Assembly: GCA_037482015.1 (NCBI GenBank)
Contig: JBBFKT010000001.1
Location: forward strand, 654,584 to 718,583
Length of the DNA: 64,000 nt
Source of the DNA: Thermodesulforhabdaceae bacterium
GTDB taxonomy: Bacteria; Desulfobacterota; Syntrophobacteria; Syntrophobacterales; Thermodesulforhabdaceae
Reading direction: 5' to 3'
Below, piece by piece: positions 30,386-42,799 of this stretch; position 1 is the first letter of the stretch, and the number at the start of each line of letters is the position of its first letter. Below the pieces are notes generated by a model that had not been told where the DNA came from, made no database searches, and saw nothing but the letters and a program-made list of their open reading frames with translations. Both the position numbers and the translations under genes were made by a program.

Positions 30386-31374
30386 ACTCCTTTTACTCCT
30401 ATGTGTTTTTTCACGATTTCTGATGGGTTTAAGACAGATACGGTATCAAGGCTTTTTATGGAAACAAAAAAGAGCGGGACACCCAGCCTTTCGGAAGCTT
30501 CTTTGAGTCCTGCCTCATCCTGTTTAATTTCAACTGAGACGAGAGCCTGAATAGACCCGATGAAAAGCCCTTCTTGCTGTAAAACCTTCTTTATTAGCGA
30601 GACTATTTCGTCTGCCGATGTGCCTCGGTTACAGCCTATTCCAACAATAAGATTTTTGGGATGAAACCGAAGGCATCTGAGATCTTCTGGAGGAAGTCTT
30701 TCTGAGACCCATATTCCGTAAGTATTAACCTTCCGCAGCAAGGAAGATTCCGGCACGCTGGTTAACGATGGATAGTCCTTTGTAAGCTGAGAAACAATAC
30801 GACTTTCGGGGTCAAATATCCACATAGGCTCATCGTCTAAAAGACGTCTCATGGTAGCGGCAAGACTTATCGACGGATCGTCAGGATGTTCTACGATAAC
30901 AAGCCCATTGTCTCGTGCCAGTAAATCGAGAGCTATCTTACCTTTTACGTCAGATGATGTTGTGATAACAGGAGTTGCTCCCAGAAGTTCCGCCATTCGC
31001 TGTGCCCAGGCATTAGCACCGCCATAATGGCCAGAAAGAAGGCTTATAACAAACCTGCCTTGTTCGTCTATAACTAATACGGCAGGATCGGATTTTTTAT
31101 TTCTTATAAGAGATGCAACAGTGCGGACTACAATACCGGTTGCCATTATGCAAATGATCACATTGTGGCGATTCCAGATCTCGGGAAATACTGAAGAAAT
31201 ATTGTCAAATGGCCTGACCGCCGCCGAATAGCCTTTTAGGGCATTGTAGTTTTTTTGAAAGATATAGACGGTAGCGTTTTTCAGAATATCAGCAAGCCGT
31301 AAAGCCAGCTCTATGGCTTCTTTGGTTATTGCCACGATAGCGATTTGTTCACTGTCTTGCCTGTCTGAAGCCAT
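30271..31374 (-). CDS. cbiG: Cobalt-precorrin-5A hydrolase
   Basis: About 367 residues. CbiG opens the delta-lactone of cobalt-precorrin-5A, a step specific to the anaerobic cobalamin route. The N-terminal domain and central GHYGGANAWAQRMA segment (here LLSGHYGGANAWAQ) are typical, and the C-terminal domain contains VGIGCNRGTSADEI. I choose the ATG at 31374 (MASDRQDSEQ), which overlaps cobM by 26 bases; longer in-frame starts read TTG and lack support. The 3' end overlaps cobJ. Confidence 0.92.
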   Translation of the reverse strand: MASDRQDSEQIAIVAITKEAIELALRLADILKNATVYIFQKNYNALKGYSAAVRPFDNISSVFPEIWNRHNVIICIMATGIVVRTVASLIRNKKSDPAVLVIDEQGRFVISLLSGHYGGANAWAQRMAELLGATPVITTSSDVKGKIALDLLARDNGLVIVEHPDDPSISLAATMRRLLDDEPMWIFDPESRIVSQLTKDYPSLTSVPESSLLRKVNTYGIWVSERLPPEDLRCLRFHPKNLIVGIGCNRGTSADEIVSLIKKVLQQEGLFIGSIQALVSVEIKQDEAGLKEASERLGVPLFFVSIKSLDTVSVLNPSEIVKKHIGVKGVCEAAPIALNPSAQLIVPKTKSANATAAIARVPFQLSA

Positions 31375-32116
31375 GAGAAAAGCTACCGTCGTATAGAAGA
31401 GAGCGTTTGGTTTCGTCCAGCTTGCCGAAGACTTCTCCCACAAGTATCAATGCCTGGCGAGTAATTCCCTCATCTTTTACTTTTTGAACGATGTTTTCTA
31501 GAGTGCCGCATATGAAGGCTTCATCGGGCCATCCAACTCGATAAGCAACAATTACGGGCGTGTCGGAAGGATAGCTTTCAGAAAGGTTATCAACGACTCG
31601 TTCAATGGATTGCACGCTCAAATATATAGCAAGCGTTGCTCTGTGAGATGCAAGAGATTTAAGAGATTCTCTCTCCGGCACAGGGGTTTTCCCGCCGAGT
31701 CTTGTTAGAATTAGAGTCTGGGAGCCCCCTGGCACGGTTAACTCTCGCTTCAGTTTTGCCGCTGCGGCGAAAACTACTGATACTCCCGGGACAACCTCGT
31801 ATGGAATACCTTCTCGCTCAAGCAACGCCATCTGTTCGTGAATGGCTCCGTAGAGAGATGGATCACCTGAATGAAGACGAACCACAAGTTCTCCATTACG
31901 GTATCCTTCGACTATCAATGCGTGAGTATCTTCAAGTGTAAGGGAAGCACTGTCAATAAGAAGCGCTTGGGGTTTTGCAAAAGAAAGAAGCTTTTCTGAC
32001 ACAAGCGATCCAGCATAGATTATACGATCCGCTTCTTCTATTAATCTTTTGCCCTTGACCGTAATAAGTTCTGGATCTCCGGGTCCAGACCCAACAAAAT
32101 AAACCGGAAATGTCAT
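31349..32116 (-). CDS. cobM: Precorrin-4 / cobalt-precorrin-4 C11-methyltransferase
   Basis: About 255 residues from MTFPVYFVGSGPGDPELIT. The SAM-dependent methyltransferase fold has the GSGPGDPELIT segment, RLHSGDPSLYGAIHEQ and the VVPGVSVVFAAAAKL core, which match CobM/CbiF. The start at 32116 has GGGAG seven bases upstream. It lies 50 bases downstream of the HD-GYP gene, so it may share its transcript. It starts the cobM-cbiG-cobJ block. Confidence 0.94.
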   Translation of the reverse strand: MTFPVYFVGSGPGDPELITVKGKRLIEEADRIIYAGSLVSEKLLSFAKPQALLIDSASLTLEDTHALIVEGYRNGELVVRLHSGDPSLYGAIHEQMALLEREGIPYEVVPGVSVVFAAAAKLKRELTVPGGSQTLILTRLGGKTPVPERESLKSLASHRATLAIYLSVQSIERVVDNLSESYPSDTPVIVAYRVGWPDEAFICGTLENIVQKVKDEGITRQALILVGEVFGKLDETKRSLLYDGSFSHGFRQARQ

Positions 32117-32166
32117 GTGGATCTCCCTTATGAGACAAGAAAAATCAGAGAACTTAAGTTCTTCGG

Positions 32167-33351
32167 TCATGCCCTCTTAAATGCATCTGCCAAATTGCCC
32201 AATACAACATGGTTGTAGCCATTCTTTAAAGTTTCGGATATCTCTTCTATGACCGTGTGTTTTTCCAGAAAAGCATCAACCACGTGTGGGTCAAAATGTC
32301 CACCTTTTTCCGATTGAATGATTTCCAATGCCTTTTCGTGAGACATGGGATCCTTGTAGGGGCGTTTTGACCTTAGAGCATCGTAAACGTCAGCTAGAGC
32401 AACAATGCGAGCTGGCAAAGGAATTTGCTCACCTTTAAGTCCTTCAGGATATCCCTTACCATCCCATCGCTCGTGGTGACTCATGGCGATTTCTATGCTC
32501 ATAGCTACAAACTCATTAGAAGTATGTTTTGAATAAACATCTTTTAGCACCGATGCTCCAATCACGGTGTGAAGCTTCATTATGTCCATTTCTTCTGGAG
32601 TAAGCCGCCCTGGTTTTAACAGTATTGCATCAGGAATTGCAATCTTTCCGATGTCGTGAAGCGGGCTCGCTTCAAAAATTCTTTCGATGAACGTATCAGT
32701 TATGACATCCTTATACGGGCTTTTTTCAGCCAGTTGTTGAGCAAGCGTTTTAACATAAAGGCGCACTCGCTCAATGTGGTGTCCTGTGTTGTCGTCCCTG
32801 TATTCTGCAAGCTTTGCCATGGCGAATATCGTTGCTTTGTAAGCCTCCGTTAGTTTTGACACCTGCTGATGAACCAGCTTTTCCAGATGATTCGAATATA
32901 GTTCAAGCTCTTGCTGTGTTCTGTATAGCTTCAGGTGAGTTTCTACTCTGGCAAGAAGTTCATTTATTCGAAAGGGTTTGGCGATGTAATCCACACTTCC
33001 GAATTTGAACCCCTGAAGGATGTTTCTTTCTTCGTGTAAGCCGCTGACAAAAATGATCGGGATGTTTTTTAGGGCTGGATTTTCTTTTAAGCGCCTTGCT
33101 ACTTCGTATCCGTTCATACCAGGCATGTTGATGTCTAGAAGAATAAGTTCCGGTGGATCTATTTCGCATGCTTTGAGAGCCATTTCTCCGTTAGGAACAG
33201 GTCTGGCAAGATAGCCCTGGAGAGACAGAAGGGAAGTTAGCATATCAAGGTTTTCCTTTGTGTCGTCCACTACAAGGATGTTACCTTTGAAGGGTTGATG
33301 TTGAGTCCCTTCATTACTGCCTTGGAATAGATTGTTTGCTAACATCCCCAT
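32167..33351 (-). CDS. Response regulator with HD-GYP domain (c-di-GMP phosphodiesterase)
   Basis: A 394-residue protein. An N-terminal receiver domain (about 23-140) has acidic D29-D30 and the phosphoacceptor D73 in LLDINMPG. A short helical linker leads to an HD-GYP domain (about 170-370) with HHIERVR, the HD pair in HDIGK, HTVIGA and HHERWDGKGYP. All expected metal ligands are present, so c-di-GMP hydrolysis is likely. It is the last gene of a four-gene sensory operon and overlaps the preceding regulator by 38 bases. Confidence 0.93.
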   Translation of the reverse strand: MGMLANNLFQGSNEGTQHQPFKGNILVVDDTKENLDMLTSLLSLQGYLARPVPNGEMALKACEIDPPELILLDINMPGMNGYEVARRLKENPALKNIPIIFVSGLHEERNILQGFKFGSVDYIAKPFRINELLARVETHLKLYRTQQELELYSNHLEKLVHQQVSKLTEAYKATIFAMAKLAEYRDDNTGHHIERVRLYVKTLAQQLAEKSPYKDVITDTFIERIFEASPLHDIGKIAIPDAILLKPGRLTPEEMDIMKLHTVIGASVLKDVYSKHTSNEFVAMSIEIAMSHHERWDGKGYPEGLKGEQIPLPARIVALADVYDALRSKRPYKDPMSHEKALEIIQSEKGGHFDPHVVDAFLEKHTVIEEISETLKNGYNHVVLGNLADAFKRA

Positions 33352-34039
33352 TGGATTCTTTCCCTTTGGTTAGACTTTTATCCAGGGTTTCAATAATTTC
33401 GTTATAACGATAGTCTCTAGCCAGGTTGAGAAGTGAACTGATTAGTTCTTGACGTATTAGAGTGGAAGATGCCTTTAGTTTTCGGGTAAATCCCTGGATG
33501 TCCGCTCTCAGTATGAGACGTTTAAGTTCCTCAACGAGATCTTCTGGTATTTCTTTATCGTCCAATATGGATCCATCGGCCGCTTCTGGTTTGTAAAATT
33601 CCGATATAGTCTTGAAAAGCTCTTTTGGATTGACGGGCTTTAACATAAAAGCATCAGCTCCAGCCTTGAGAGCCTTTTCTTCATAGCCTGCATAAGCCTT
33701 GCCTGTGATGACTATGATCTTAACTGATTTATATTCGTTATCTTTTCGGATTTTTTCTATGCATGTGATTCCATTTATATCAGGCAACTCTATATCGAGA
33801 ATGATGATGTGGGGCTTAAATACGAGAAGTTTTCCAAAAAGGGTTTTTCCATCCTCGGCATCTTCCACCCTAAGGTTAACACTTCGGCACCAATTTCTAA
33901 ATAGTTCTCTAGTTCCGGGATCGTCGTCGCAGATGATAACTCTAAATGGTGGCATTGGGATGGCTTCTGATGAAAAATGTTGATCATTTATCGCTGTTTC
34001 TTCCAGGTGGTCGAGCGGAGTGGCTCTTTCCAATGGCAT
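33314..34039 (-). CDS. Response regulator with extra C-terminal helical region
   Basis: Up to 241 residues. A receiver domain has the acidic CDDD cluster and phosphoacceptor aspartate (residue 82 from the long start) in LDIELPDINGI, with the K of LKPVNPKEL. The C-terminal 90 residues are charged and helical with no known output domain. Two starts are possible: ATG at 34039 (overlapping the kinase by 56 bases) or 33955, which begins MPPFRVII right at the fold. No clear ribosome binding site decides. It likely receives phosphate from the adjacent kinase. Confidence 0.85.
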   Translation of the reverse strand: MPLERATPLDHLEETAINDQHFSSEAIPMPPFRVIICDDDPGTRELFRNWCRSVNLRVEDAEDGKTLFGKLLVFKPHIIILDIELPDINGITCIEKIRKDNEYKSVKIIVITGKAYAGYEEKALKAGADAFMLKPVNPKELFKTISEFYKPEAADGSILDDKEIPEDLVEELKRLILRADIQGFTRKLKASSTLIRQELISSLLNLARDYRYNEIIETLDKSLTKGKESNGDVSKQSIPRQ

Positions 34040-35678
34040 GCTTAAAGCGAATTAAAGTTCCCTTACCAATTTCACTTTCTACCGATACTTTGCCGCCTAA
34101 AAGCTCAACAAGTTTGTGGGCAAAATACAACCCCAGTCCGGTTCCTCCGAGTTTTGCTCCCGTTTTGGTCTGGTAAAAGGGGATGAAAAGGTTTTCCTGC
34201 TCTTCGGGAGATAAACCAGGTCCAGAATCATGAATATCAACAGATATTTTGATTTTCTTGTCGTCTGTTTCTTCCACTCTTGTCTCTACCTTAACTGTGC
34301 CCCCTTCGGGGGTGACTTTAATAGCGTTACTTAAGAAGTTCATCATAATCTGCTGGCATTTTAGTTTGTCCCCAATAACCCAGACATCTTCTTTGAAGTC
34401 GCCTTCCCAGTTGTACATGAACTGAAGGCGAATGCCTTTTTGAATGGCTCCGAGCTTTGCCGTCTGTGCAATTTCTTGGAAGCAATCCTTCACACTGAAA
34501 GGTTCGGGTTTTAAATCCAAAGTTCCTGCTTCTACCTTAGCAATATCCAGAACGTCATTTATGATTTTTATAACTAGCTCCCCGCCCTGAACAATGGATT
34601 GAAGAAAGTGTCGTTTGCCCTCAGGAATGGATGGGTCTTCGACCAGCATCTGAGCGTATCCCAGGATGTAATTTAAAGGAGTTCTTATTTCATGGGAAAT
34701 GTAGGAGACATAACGGCTCTTTGCTTGACTGGCTTCTTCCGCTTCTTTGGCTTTCTGTTTGAGTTTAAGGTTCAGATCTGAGAGTTGACCGATAAATTGT
34801 CTTAAGCTGTGGATTATGATGGTCAGGCATAGAAGTGCACCAATCCCGAGAATGTAGGCCATCATATGCTGGACGCCTGCAGGTAAAGGTCTAGAATAGA
34901 CCCAGAGTTGTCCAATTCCACCATGGAGATCAAAGTTTAACGCTTTACTTTCTCTATGCGGCTTGAGAGAGTCTATCTCCCCATCTTTCCACATCAGCTT
35001 CCATCCAGATCCATTTTCCCAGTAGAAAACCAGCTTTTCAGTTCTATTTGCCCATTCAAAACTTGCTAATTCGACAAATTTGCTTCTAATGCCAGCGTAG
35101 CGCTTAAATTCACCTAGTATTGTCCCATCTTTTACACAACCAATAACGTAACCTTCTTTTTGATTTTCAACCATTACGTTTCTTACAGAGCAAATCATTC
35201 CATAAGATGGCACAGGGAGATTTTCTTTTTTTGAAAACGCTTCCTCGGGGATACTTTCTAAAACTTCTGAAGAACCAACATAAGCGAGAATCTTTTGGTC
35301 ATTATCAATAAGGATCATGGTATCAAGGCATATAGAACCCGGGATATTTTGGCAGTAACGTTCCTCAAGAGACTTTACAGCTTCCATTTTGGAAATCCAT
35401 AATCCGTAGGCCTCGCTCATTCCCATACGTTTACTAATAAAGTAAGCAGCGACACGTATATCCGAGCTAAGATCTTTCATAATTTTGTCATATACAGTTA
35501 GCAGGAAATCAGTCTGGTTCTTTATATGCGTTGCTTCAGCGGTGAAGAGTTCTGAAAGCAACCTTTCTCGCTGCAACTCGGTTTTGAAGTTCACGAATAG
35601 AATATATCCAATGTAGCACAGTAAAAAGGCGCAAATAACGAATAGAATATGGATACTAGTTATTATTTTTCGCCTCAT
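33984..35678 (-). CDS. Membrane sensor histidine kinase
   Basis: About 564 residues from MRRKIITSIHILF. It has a first transmembrane helix (about 5-28), a roughly 260-residue extracytoplasmic domain, and a second helix (GIGALLCLTIIIHSL). A coiled segment follows, then HisKA with the H-box SHEIRTPLNYILGY, and HATPase with N-box (NFLSNAIKVTPEGG), G1 (DSGPGL) and G2 (GGTGLGLYFAHKLVELLGG). The start overlaps the solute-binding gene by 23 bases, implying coupled expression. Signal unknown, presumably via the neighbouring periplasmic protein. Confidence 0.92.
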   Translation of the reverse strand: MRRKIITSIHILFVICAFLLCYIGYILFVNFKTELQRERLLSELFTAEATHIKNQTDFLLTVYDKIMKDLSSDIRVAAYFISKRMGMSEAYGLWISKMEAVKSLEERYCQNIPGSICLDTMILIDNDQKILAYVGSSEVLESIPEEAFSKKENLPVPSYGMICSVRNVMVENQKEGYVIGCVKDGTILGEFKRYAGIRSKFVELASFEWANRTEKLVFYWENGSGWKLMWKDGEIDSLKPHRESKALNFDLHGGIGQLWVYSRPLPAGVQHMMAYILGIGALLCLTIIIHSLRQFIGQLSDLNLKLKQKAKEAEEASQAKSRYVSYISHEIRTPLNYILGYAQMLVEDPSIPEGKRHFLQSIVQGGELVIKIINDVLDIAKVEAGTLDLKPEPFSVKDCFQEIAQTAKLGAIQKGIRLQFMYNWEGDFKEDVWVIGDKLKCQQIMMNFLSNAIKVTPEGGTVKVETRVEETDDKKIKISVDIHDSGPGLSPEEQENLFIPFYQTKTGAKLGGTGLGLYFAHKLVELLGGKVSVESEIGKGTLIRFKHAIGKSHSARPPGRNSDK

Positions 35679-36576
35679 TCTTTGCTTGTCCTTGTAACTT
35701 CTGGAAAAATTCAGGGAAATAGATAGGTGCAGCTGGATAGTATTTTTCAATAAGCTTCATATAAAACCCGCTTTCCTGAATTTCTTTAAGAAATTGGTTG
35801 AAAGACTCTAGCATTTCCCTATCCTCTTTTCGGAAAGCACAAGCCATAGTTTGCTTTTCTGATACTGGACCTAATATTTTAATTTGTCCAGGCCATTTCT
35901 GAAGAGCAACAAAAGTATCAGGTGCATCCAGAATTATAACTTCTGAATCGCCTTTTATAACGACCCCAGCCAAATCGTTAAGAATTCCATCAAAGTATTT
36001 TACGGTAGCTATTTTATCTATACCGTAAAGCACAGGATCTACACATAAGCCCTTGATTCCCATAACAGTTCGGTTTTTCAATATTTCTTTTGTGGCTTTT
36101 ATGTCTTTTTCCACATTACCAAAGGGGCTGATGGGAACAAGGGGCGATTTGCTGGACGTCACAACCCAAACTTGAGTTGGGAAAGTTGGGTTTGAGAAAG
36201 ACACTATTTTTTCTCGCCATGGAAGAACTGTAAACCCAGTGCAAATAATATCGCCCTTAATGGGGACGTTATTTCCTAACGTGACTTCGTTGCCGGTTAC
36301 GGAGATCTCTTTTCCGATAAGATCCGAAATTACGTTTTGCCACGATGTTTCTACATATTCGTAAGGTCTGCCTATTTTTTGAGCAAACAACTTCACGATT
36401 TCCATATCGAATCCTGTGCCGTATCCCGTATTAAAATTGGCGTAAGGAATGGCAAGGTGCCTTAACGGTGTGATGGATTTTCCGTTTTCGCTCCACGCAA
36501 AATGTGAAACCCCACTCGCCATAACCACGGCAAAGGATATAAAGACTATCTTTATACATCGGTAAGCTCTGCCCAT
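35656..36576 (-). CDS. Periplasmic solute-binding protein (SBP_bac_3 type)
   Basis: A 306-residue protein. A signal peptide (residues 1 to about 29, cut near ASGVSHFAWS) precedes a family 3 solute-binding fold with typical GTGFDMEIVKLFAQKIG and PWREKIVSFSNP-like segments. No ABC transporter genes are nearby; it heads an operon with a histidine kinase and two response regulators, so it most likely delivers a ligand signal to the kinase. The ligand is not readable from sequence. Confidence 0.88.
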   Translation of the reverse strand: MGRAYRCIKIVFISFAVVMASGVSHFAWSENGKSITPLRHLAIPYANFNTGYGTGFDMEIVKLFAQKIGRPYEYVETSWQNVISDLIGKEISVTGNEVTLGNNVPIKGDIICTGFTVLPWREKIVSFSNPTFPTQVWVVTSSKSPLVPISPFGNVEKDIKATKEILKNRTVMGIKGLCVDPVLYGIDKIATVKYFDGILNDLAGVVIKGDSEVIILDAPDTFVALQKWPGQIKILGPVSEKQTMACAFRKEDREMLESFNQFLKEIQESGFYMKLIEKYYPAAPIYFPEFFQKLQGQAKNEAKNNN

Positions 36577-36611
36577 TACCTACCCCCCAGGCTTGCAATT
36601 TTACTGCTGCC

Positions 36612-36641
36612 ACAATATTCAAATTCTTTTTATCCTGTCAA
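36612..36641 (-). promoter_or_regulatory. Candidate promoter of the sensory operon
   Basis: On the minus strand a perfect TTGACA (36636-36641) is followed after 18 bases by TATTGT (36612-36617). It lies about 40 bases upstream of the solute-binding protein start. Confidence 0.55.
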
Positions 36642-36675
36642 GGTCGTTCGTGGAATGTGTTGTAAAAAAACATTG

Positions 36676-36705
36676 GTAGGAGCGCCCGGCATGAGCGTAC
36701 TCCTG
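36676..36705. repeat. Imperfect REP-like hairpin
   Basis: GTAGGAGCGC (36676-36685) faces GCGTACTCCTG (36695-36705) with a GC-rich loop. It resembles the GTAGGGG family elsewhere in the window but is less symmetric. Confidence 0.45.
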
Positions 36706-36802
36706 GGGTTGAAAGTCCTCCCATGAGTTGATCACAGCGAGCGAAGGGAAGCGCAACTGCCATATTACTAATGGCCACAGGGAACTGTAAAATTTCGAAT
36801 GC

Positions 36803-36859
36803 ATCGGTCGCCGAGAACAGGGTTAATTCCCTGTGTATCGGTCGCCGAGGACGGCGACC
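36803..36859. repeat. Two direct copies of a 13-base unit with hairpins
   Basis: ATCGGTCGCCGAG(A/G)AC occurs at 36803-36818 and 36837-36852. Between them ACAGGG/CCCTGT (36817-36834) forms a hairpin with loop TTAATT. The second copy forms GGTCGCC/GGCGACC (36840-36846 with 36853-36859). This is typical of REP-type non-coding clusters. Confidence 0.7.
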
Positions 36860-36930
36860 CTCCCAATATCCTACCGCCGCCTTCGGTCAAGCTGACCGCC
36901 CCTATCCCAACGACCGGTTCCCATCGCGCT

Positions 36931-37134
36931 GTCCACAATCCACAAAATGCCGTGAATGCGGTTGGGCATGACAACGAATTCTCCGTGGCACAATTTGATT
37001 CGCGCCCAAGACGTCCGCTTAACGGAACCATTCTTCGCGCACGATTCCCTATCAACCAATGTCGAAGGACGCCCGGCGCGCCCGTCTGGCAATGCAATTA
37101 TTATGAACACATCATCCGCACTGAACAGGCTCTG
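36931..37134. pseudogene. Decayed and inverted REP-associated transposase fragments
   Basis: On the minus strand, 36931-36978 encodes FVVMPNRIHGILWIVD, which matches the catalytic HUH-type motif region of REP-associated tyrosine transposases (family norm VMPNHIHGI; here the first His is Arg). On the plus strand, 37069-37134 encodes TPGAPVWQCNYYEHIIRTEQ, which matches the C-terminal part of the same family. Opposite strands only 90 bases apart imply an internal inversion and decay. No intact reading frame remains. Confidence 0.7.
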
Positions 37135-37167
37135 ACTTGAGTATTCCATGTTTGTCATCAGAGTATC

Positions 37168-37195
37168 GTAGGGGCATGGCATGCCATGCCCCTAC
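37168..37195. repeat. 28-base perfect palindrome (REP-like)
   Basis: GTAGGGGCATGGC and its exact reverse complement meet without a loop (37168-37195). The end arms GTAGGGG/CCCCTAC recur at 5360-5388 and 63323-63350. Its place next to a REP-transposase remnant fits a REP element family. Confidence 0.8.
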
Positions 37196-37403
37196 TCATG
37201 ATGCGCTATTTTAATCAACGATCTTGTTCCAGCGTAATCAAAACGCAAGGGCTTAAAAAGATTCCAAATAAAGGATAATTTCCGAACAGCCTATTTTTAA
37301 CATCTTACCCCTATGGTTGCCCGTGGGGATGATATGTGATAAAAGCCCCTGCTGAGATATGGAATAGCTGGCATTTTATTTTTCTACTCGTGTGGAGGTT
37401 TTC

Positions 37404-38504
37404 ATGGGACGGTATGTGAGGGTTCTAGCGGGGGATTCTATTTTACCTGTTATTAGAGATGAAGGGATCAAACTTAGTAACATCCGAATTGTTGCAGGTG
37501 CGGCTGGAGGACCTAAGTGGCTTGTTCTTTACCATTTTGATAGACATCTGGCTTCGCTCATCGTTCACCGTAAAATTGGAATGGATGGAACGCCTCTACA
37601 TCTTATCGGGTCCTCTATAGGTGCCTGGCGGCTGACAGCTTTAAGTTCCAGAGATCCAGTTCGGACAATTGACGAATTTTTCGATGCCTATATAAGCCAG
37701 CGATATTCTCTAAACCCATCGGTTAAGGAAATAACTCTTGAGACATTGAGAATACTCGACAGATTTTTGCCGCAGGATAGGCGGCAGGAACCCTTTAAGA
37801 ACCCTTTGTGCAGGCTTTCTGTTATTGCTGTAAGGCATGAAAAAGTAGGTTTTTCCGACGATACTTTTACTCTGACTTTCGCTGTGGCAATAATTGGACT
37901 TGCTAATTTAATAAAGCGTAGCGCCATGAGGTATTTCCTTAAAAGAGTGGTTTTTGCCGACCCTAGAGATCAGCTTCCAGTGGATTTTTCAAATGATCTG
38001 TTTTCGACAGAAATCATTCCGTTTTCCGAAAACAACATCCGGCAAGCTCTACTTGCTTCAGGATCCATACCCCTGGTTATGAAGTCAATTCGGGACATTC
38101 CCGGTGCACCTCCAGGTGTGTATCGTGATGGCGGGCTTATAGACTACCATCTCGATTTGCCCTACAGCCTTAATGACAACTCTTTTGTTCTTTACCCTCA
38201 TTACACTGATCGGATTATTCCAGGATGGTTTGATAAGTATCGTCCCAGGATGCCGAGTCGTGCTAATATGTCTCGAGTCCTTCTTGTTTGCCCTACAAAA
38301 GCTTTGGTTGAAAGTCTTCCTGGTGGTAAGATACCCGATCGAAATGATTTCTATGCTTTTAAGGGCAGAGACGCTGATCGGCTGTCTTACTGGATGAAGG
38401 GAGTGGATGCAGGAAGGCAAATGGCTGAAGAATTCTTTGAAGCTGTGGAAAGCGGGAAAATTCGGGAGTATGTAGAGCCGATGAATTTCCAGCAAGGAGG
38501 GTAA
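37404..38504 (+). CDS. Patatin-like phospholipase
   Basis: About 366 residues. The glycine-rich oxyanion segment (AGAAGGPKW), the nucleophile elbow GSSIG (Ser about 71) and the second catalytic motif DGG (YRDGGLIDYH, about 240) form the Ser-Asp dyad of the patatin family. There is no signal peptide, so it is probably cytoplasmic or membrane-associated. I choose the ATG at 37404, five bases after GGAGG, over an upstream GTG. The next gene begins 4 bases after its stop, so the two are likely co-expressed. Substrate unknown. Confidence 0.85.
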   Translation: MGRYVRVLAGDSILPVIRDEGIKLSNIRIVAGAAGGPKWLVLYHFDRHLASLIVHRKIGMDGTPLHLIGSSIGAWRLTALSSRDPVRTIDEFFDAYISQRYSLNPSVKEITLETLRILDRFLPQDRRQEPFKNPLCRLSVIAVRHEKVGFSDDTFTLTFAVAIIGLANLIKRSAMRYFLKRVVFADPRDQLPVDFSNDLFSTEIIPFSENNIRQALLASGSIPLVMKSIRDIPGAPPGVYRDGGLIDYHLDLPYSLNDNSFVLYPHYTDRIIPGWFDKYRPRMPSRANMSRVLLVCPTKALVESLPGGKIPDRNDFYAFKGRDADRLSYWMKGVDAGRQMAEEFFEAVESGKIREYVEPMNFQQGG

Positions 38505-38508
38505 AGGA

Positions 38509-42143
<3,635 letters not shown>

Positions 42144-42147
<4 letters not shown>

Positions 42148-42725
42148 GAAACATGGATACTCTTGGAACTTACGAACATATTCTTATAGAACGCCTTGGG
42201 CGTGATAACATTGAGCGAGTCAAGAAGATTCGCCTTATGGTTTTTGATGTGGATGGAGTTCTTACGGACGGATCCATTATTTACCTCGACAATGGATCAG
42301 AAATGAAAATTTTCGATGTCCAGGATGGACATGGATTGAAACTTCTTATTAGAGCAGGCATTGAAGTGGCCTTTCTTTCAGGGCGCTATTCAAAGGTTAC
42401 AGAGATGCGGGCCGAGGAAATAGGTGTTCAGTATGTGTATCAAAACATCAAGCGGAAATTAGAAGCTTACGAGGACATAACCAACAGGCTGGGATTCCAG
42501 GCTCAAGAAATTGGCTACGTGGGCGACGATTTAATAGATATTCCGGTTATGAGGCGTGTTGGATGGTCGGTAGCGGTTCCCAATGCAAGCGTTCACGTTT
42601 TTCCTTACGCTCACTATGTAACAAAAAAACCCGGGGGAAGAGGAGCCTGCCGGGAGGTTTGCGAAATAGTCCTTCAGGTAAAAGGTTTTTGGAAAGAGGT
42701 AACAAAACGATATTTTGAAGAATAG
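42144..42725 (+). CDS. kdsC: Kdo-8-phosphate phosphatase (HAD family)
   Basis: A 193-residue HAD phosphatase that dephosphorylates Kdo-8-P. The DxD motif is in FDVDGVLTDG (Asp35, Asp37), with LSGRYSKV (motif II) and GDDLIDIPVM (motif IV). It lacks a cap domain, as KdsC does. The ATG overlaps the kdsA stop (ATGA); a second ATG at 42153 is also possible. The kdsA-kdsC-lptC order is standard. Confidence 0.95.
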
Positions 42726-42799
42726 AGAAACTATATGTTAGTGGCGACATTTTTTCGGGTAAGGGATGGGTTCTAACCCGCCCCGATAAGAGGAAACCT

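Larger units (their letters stand above)
36577..37403. other. Intergenic region with REP-like hairpins and transposase remnant
   Basis: About 830 bases between the sensory operon and the patatin gene, with no intact gene. It holds the minus-strand promoter, several GC-rich hairpins, two copies of a 13-base ATCGGTCGCCGAG unit, fragments of a REP-associated transposase on both strands, and a 28-base perfect palindrome. Composition is more GC-rich than neighbouring genes. Confidence 0.75.

Noticed and set aside
32117-32166. Cobalamin riboswitch ahead of cobM
   Set aside because: Only 50 bases separate cobM from the HD-GYP gene, too short for the riboswitch, and no B12-box is seen.
36803-36859. 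CRISPR array
   Set aside because: Only two copies of a 13-base unit with a hairpin between them and no cas genes; this fits REP elements instead.
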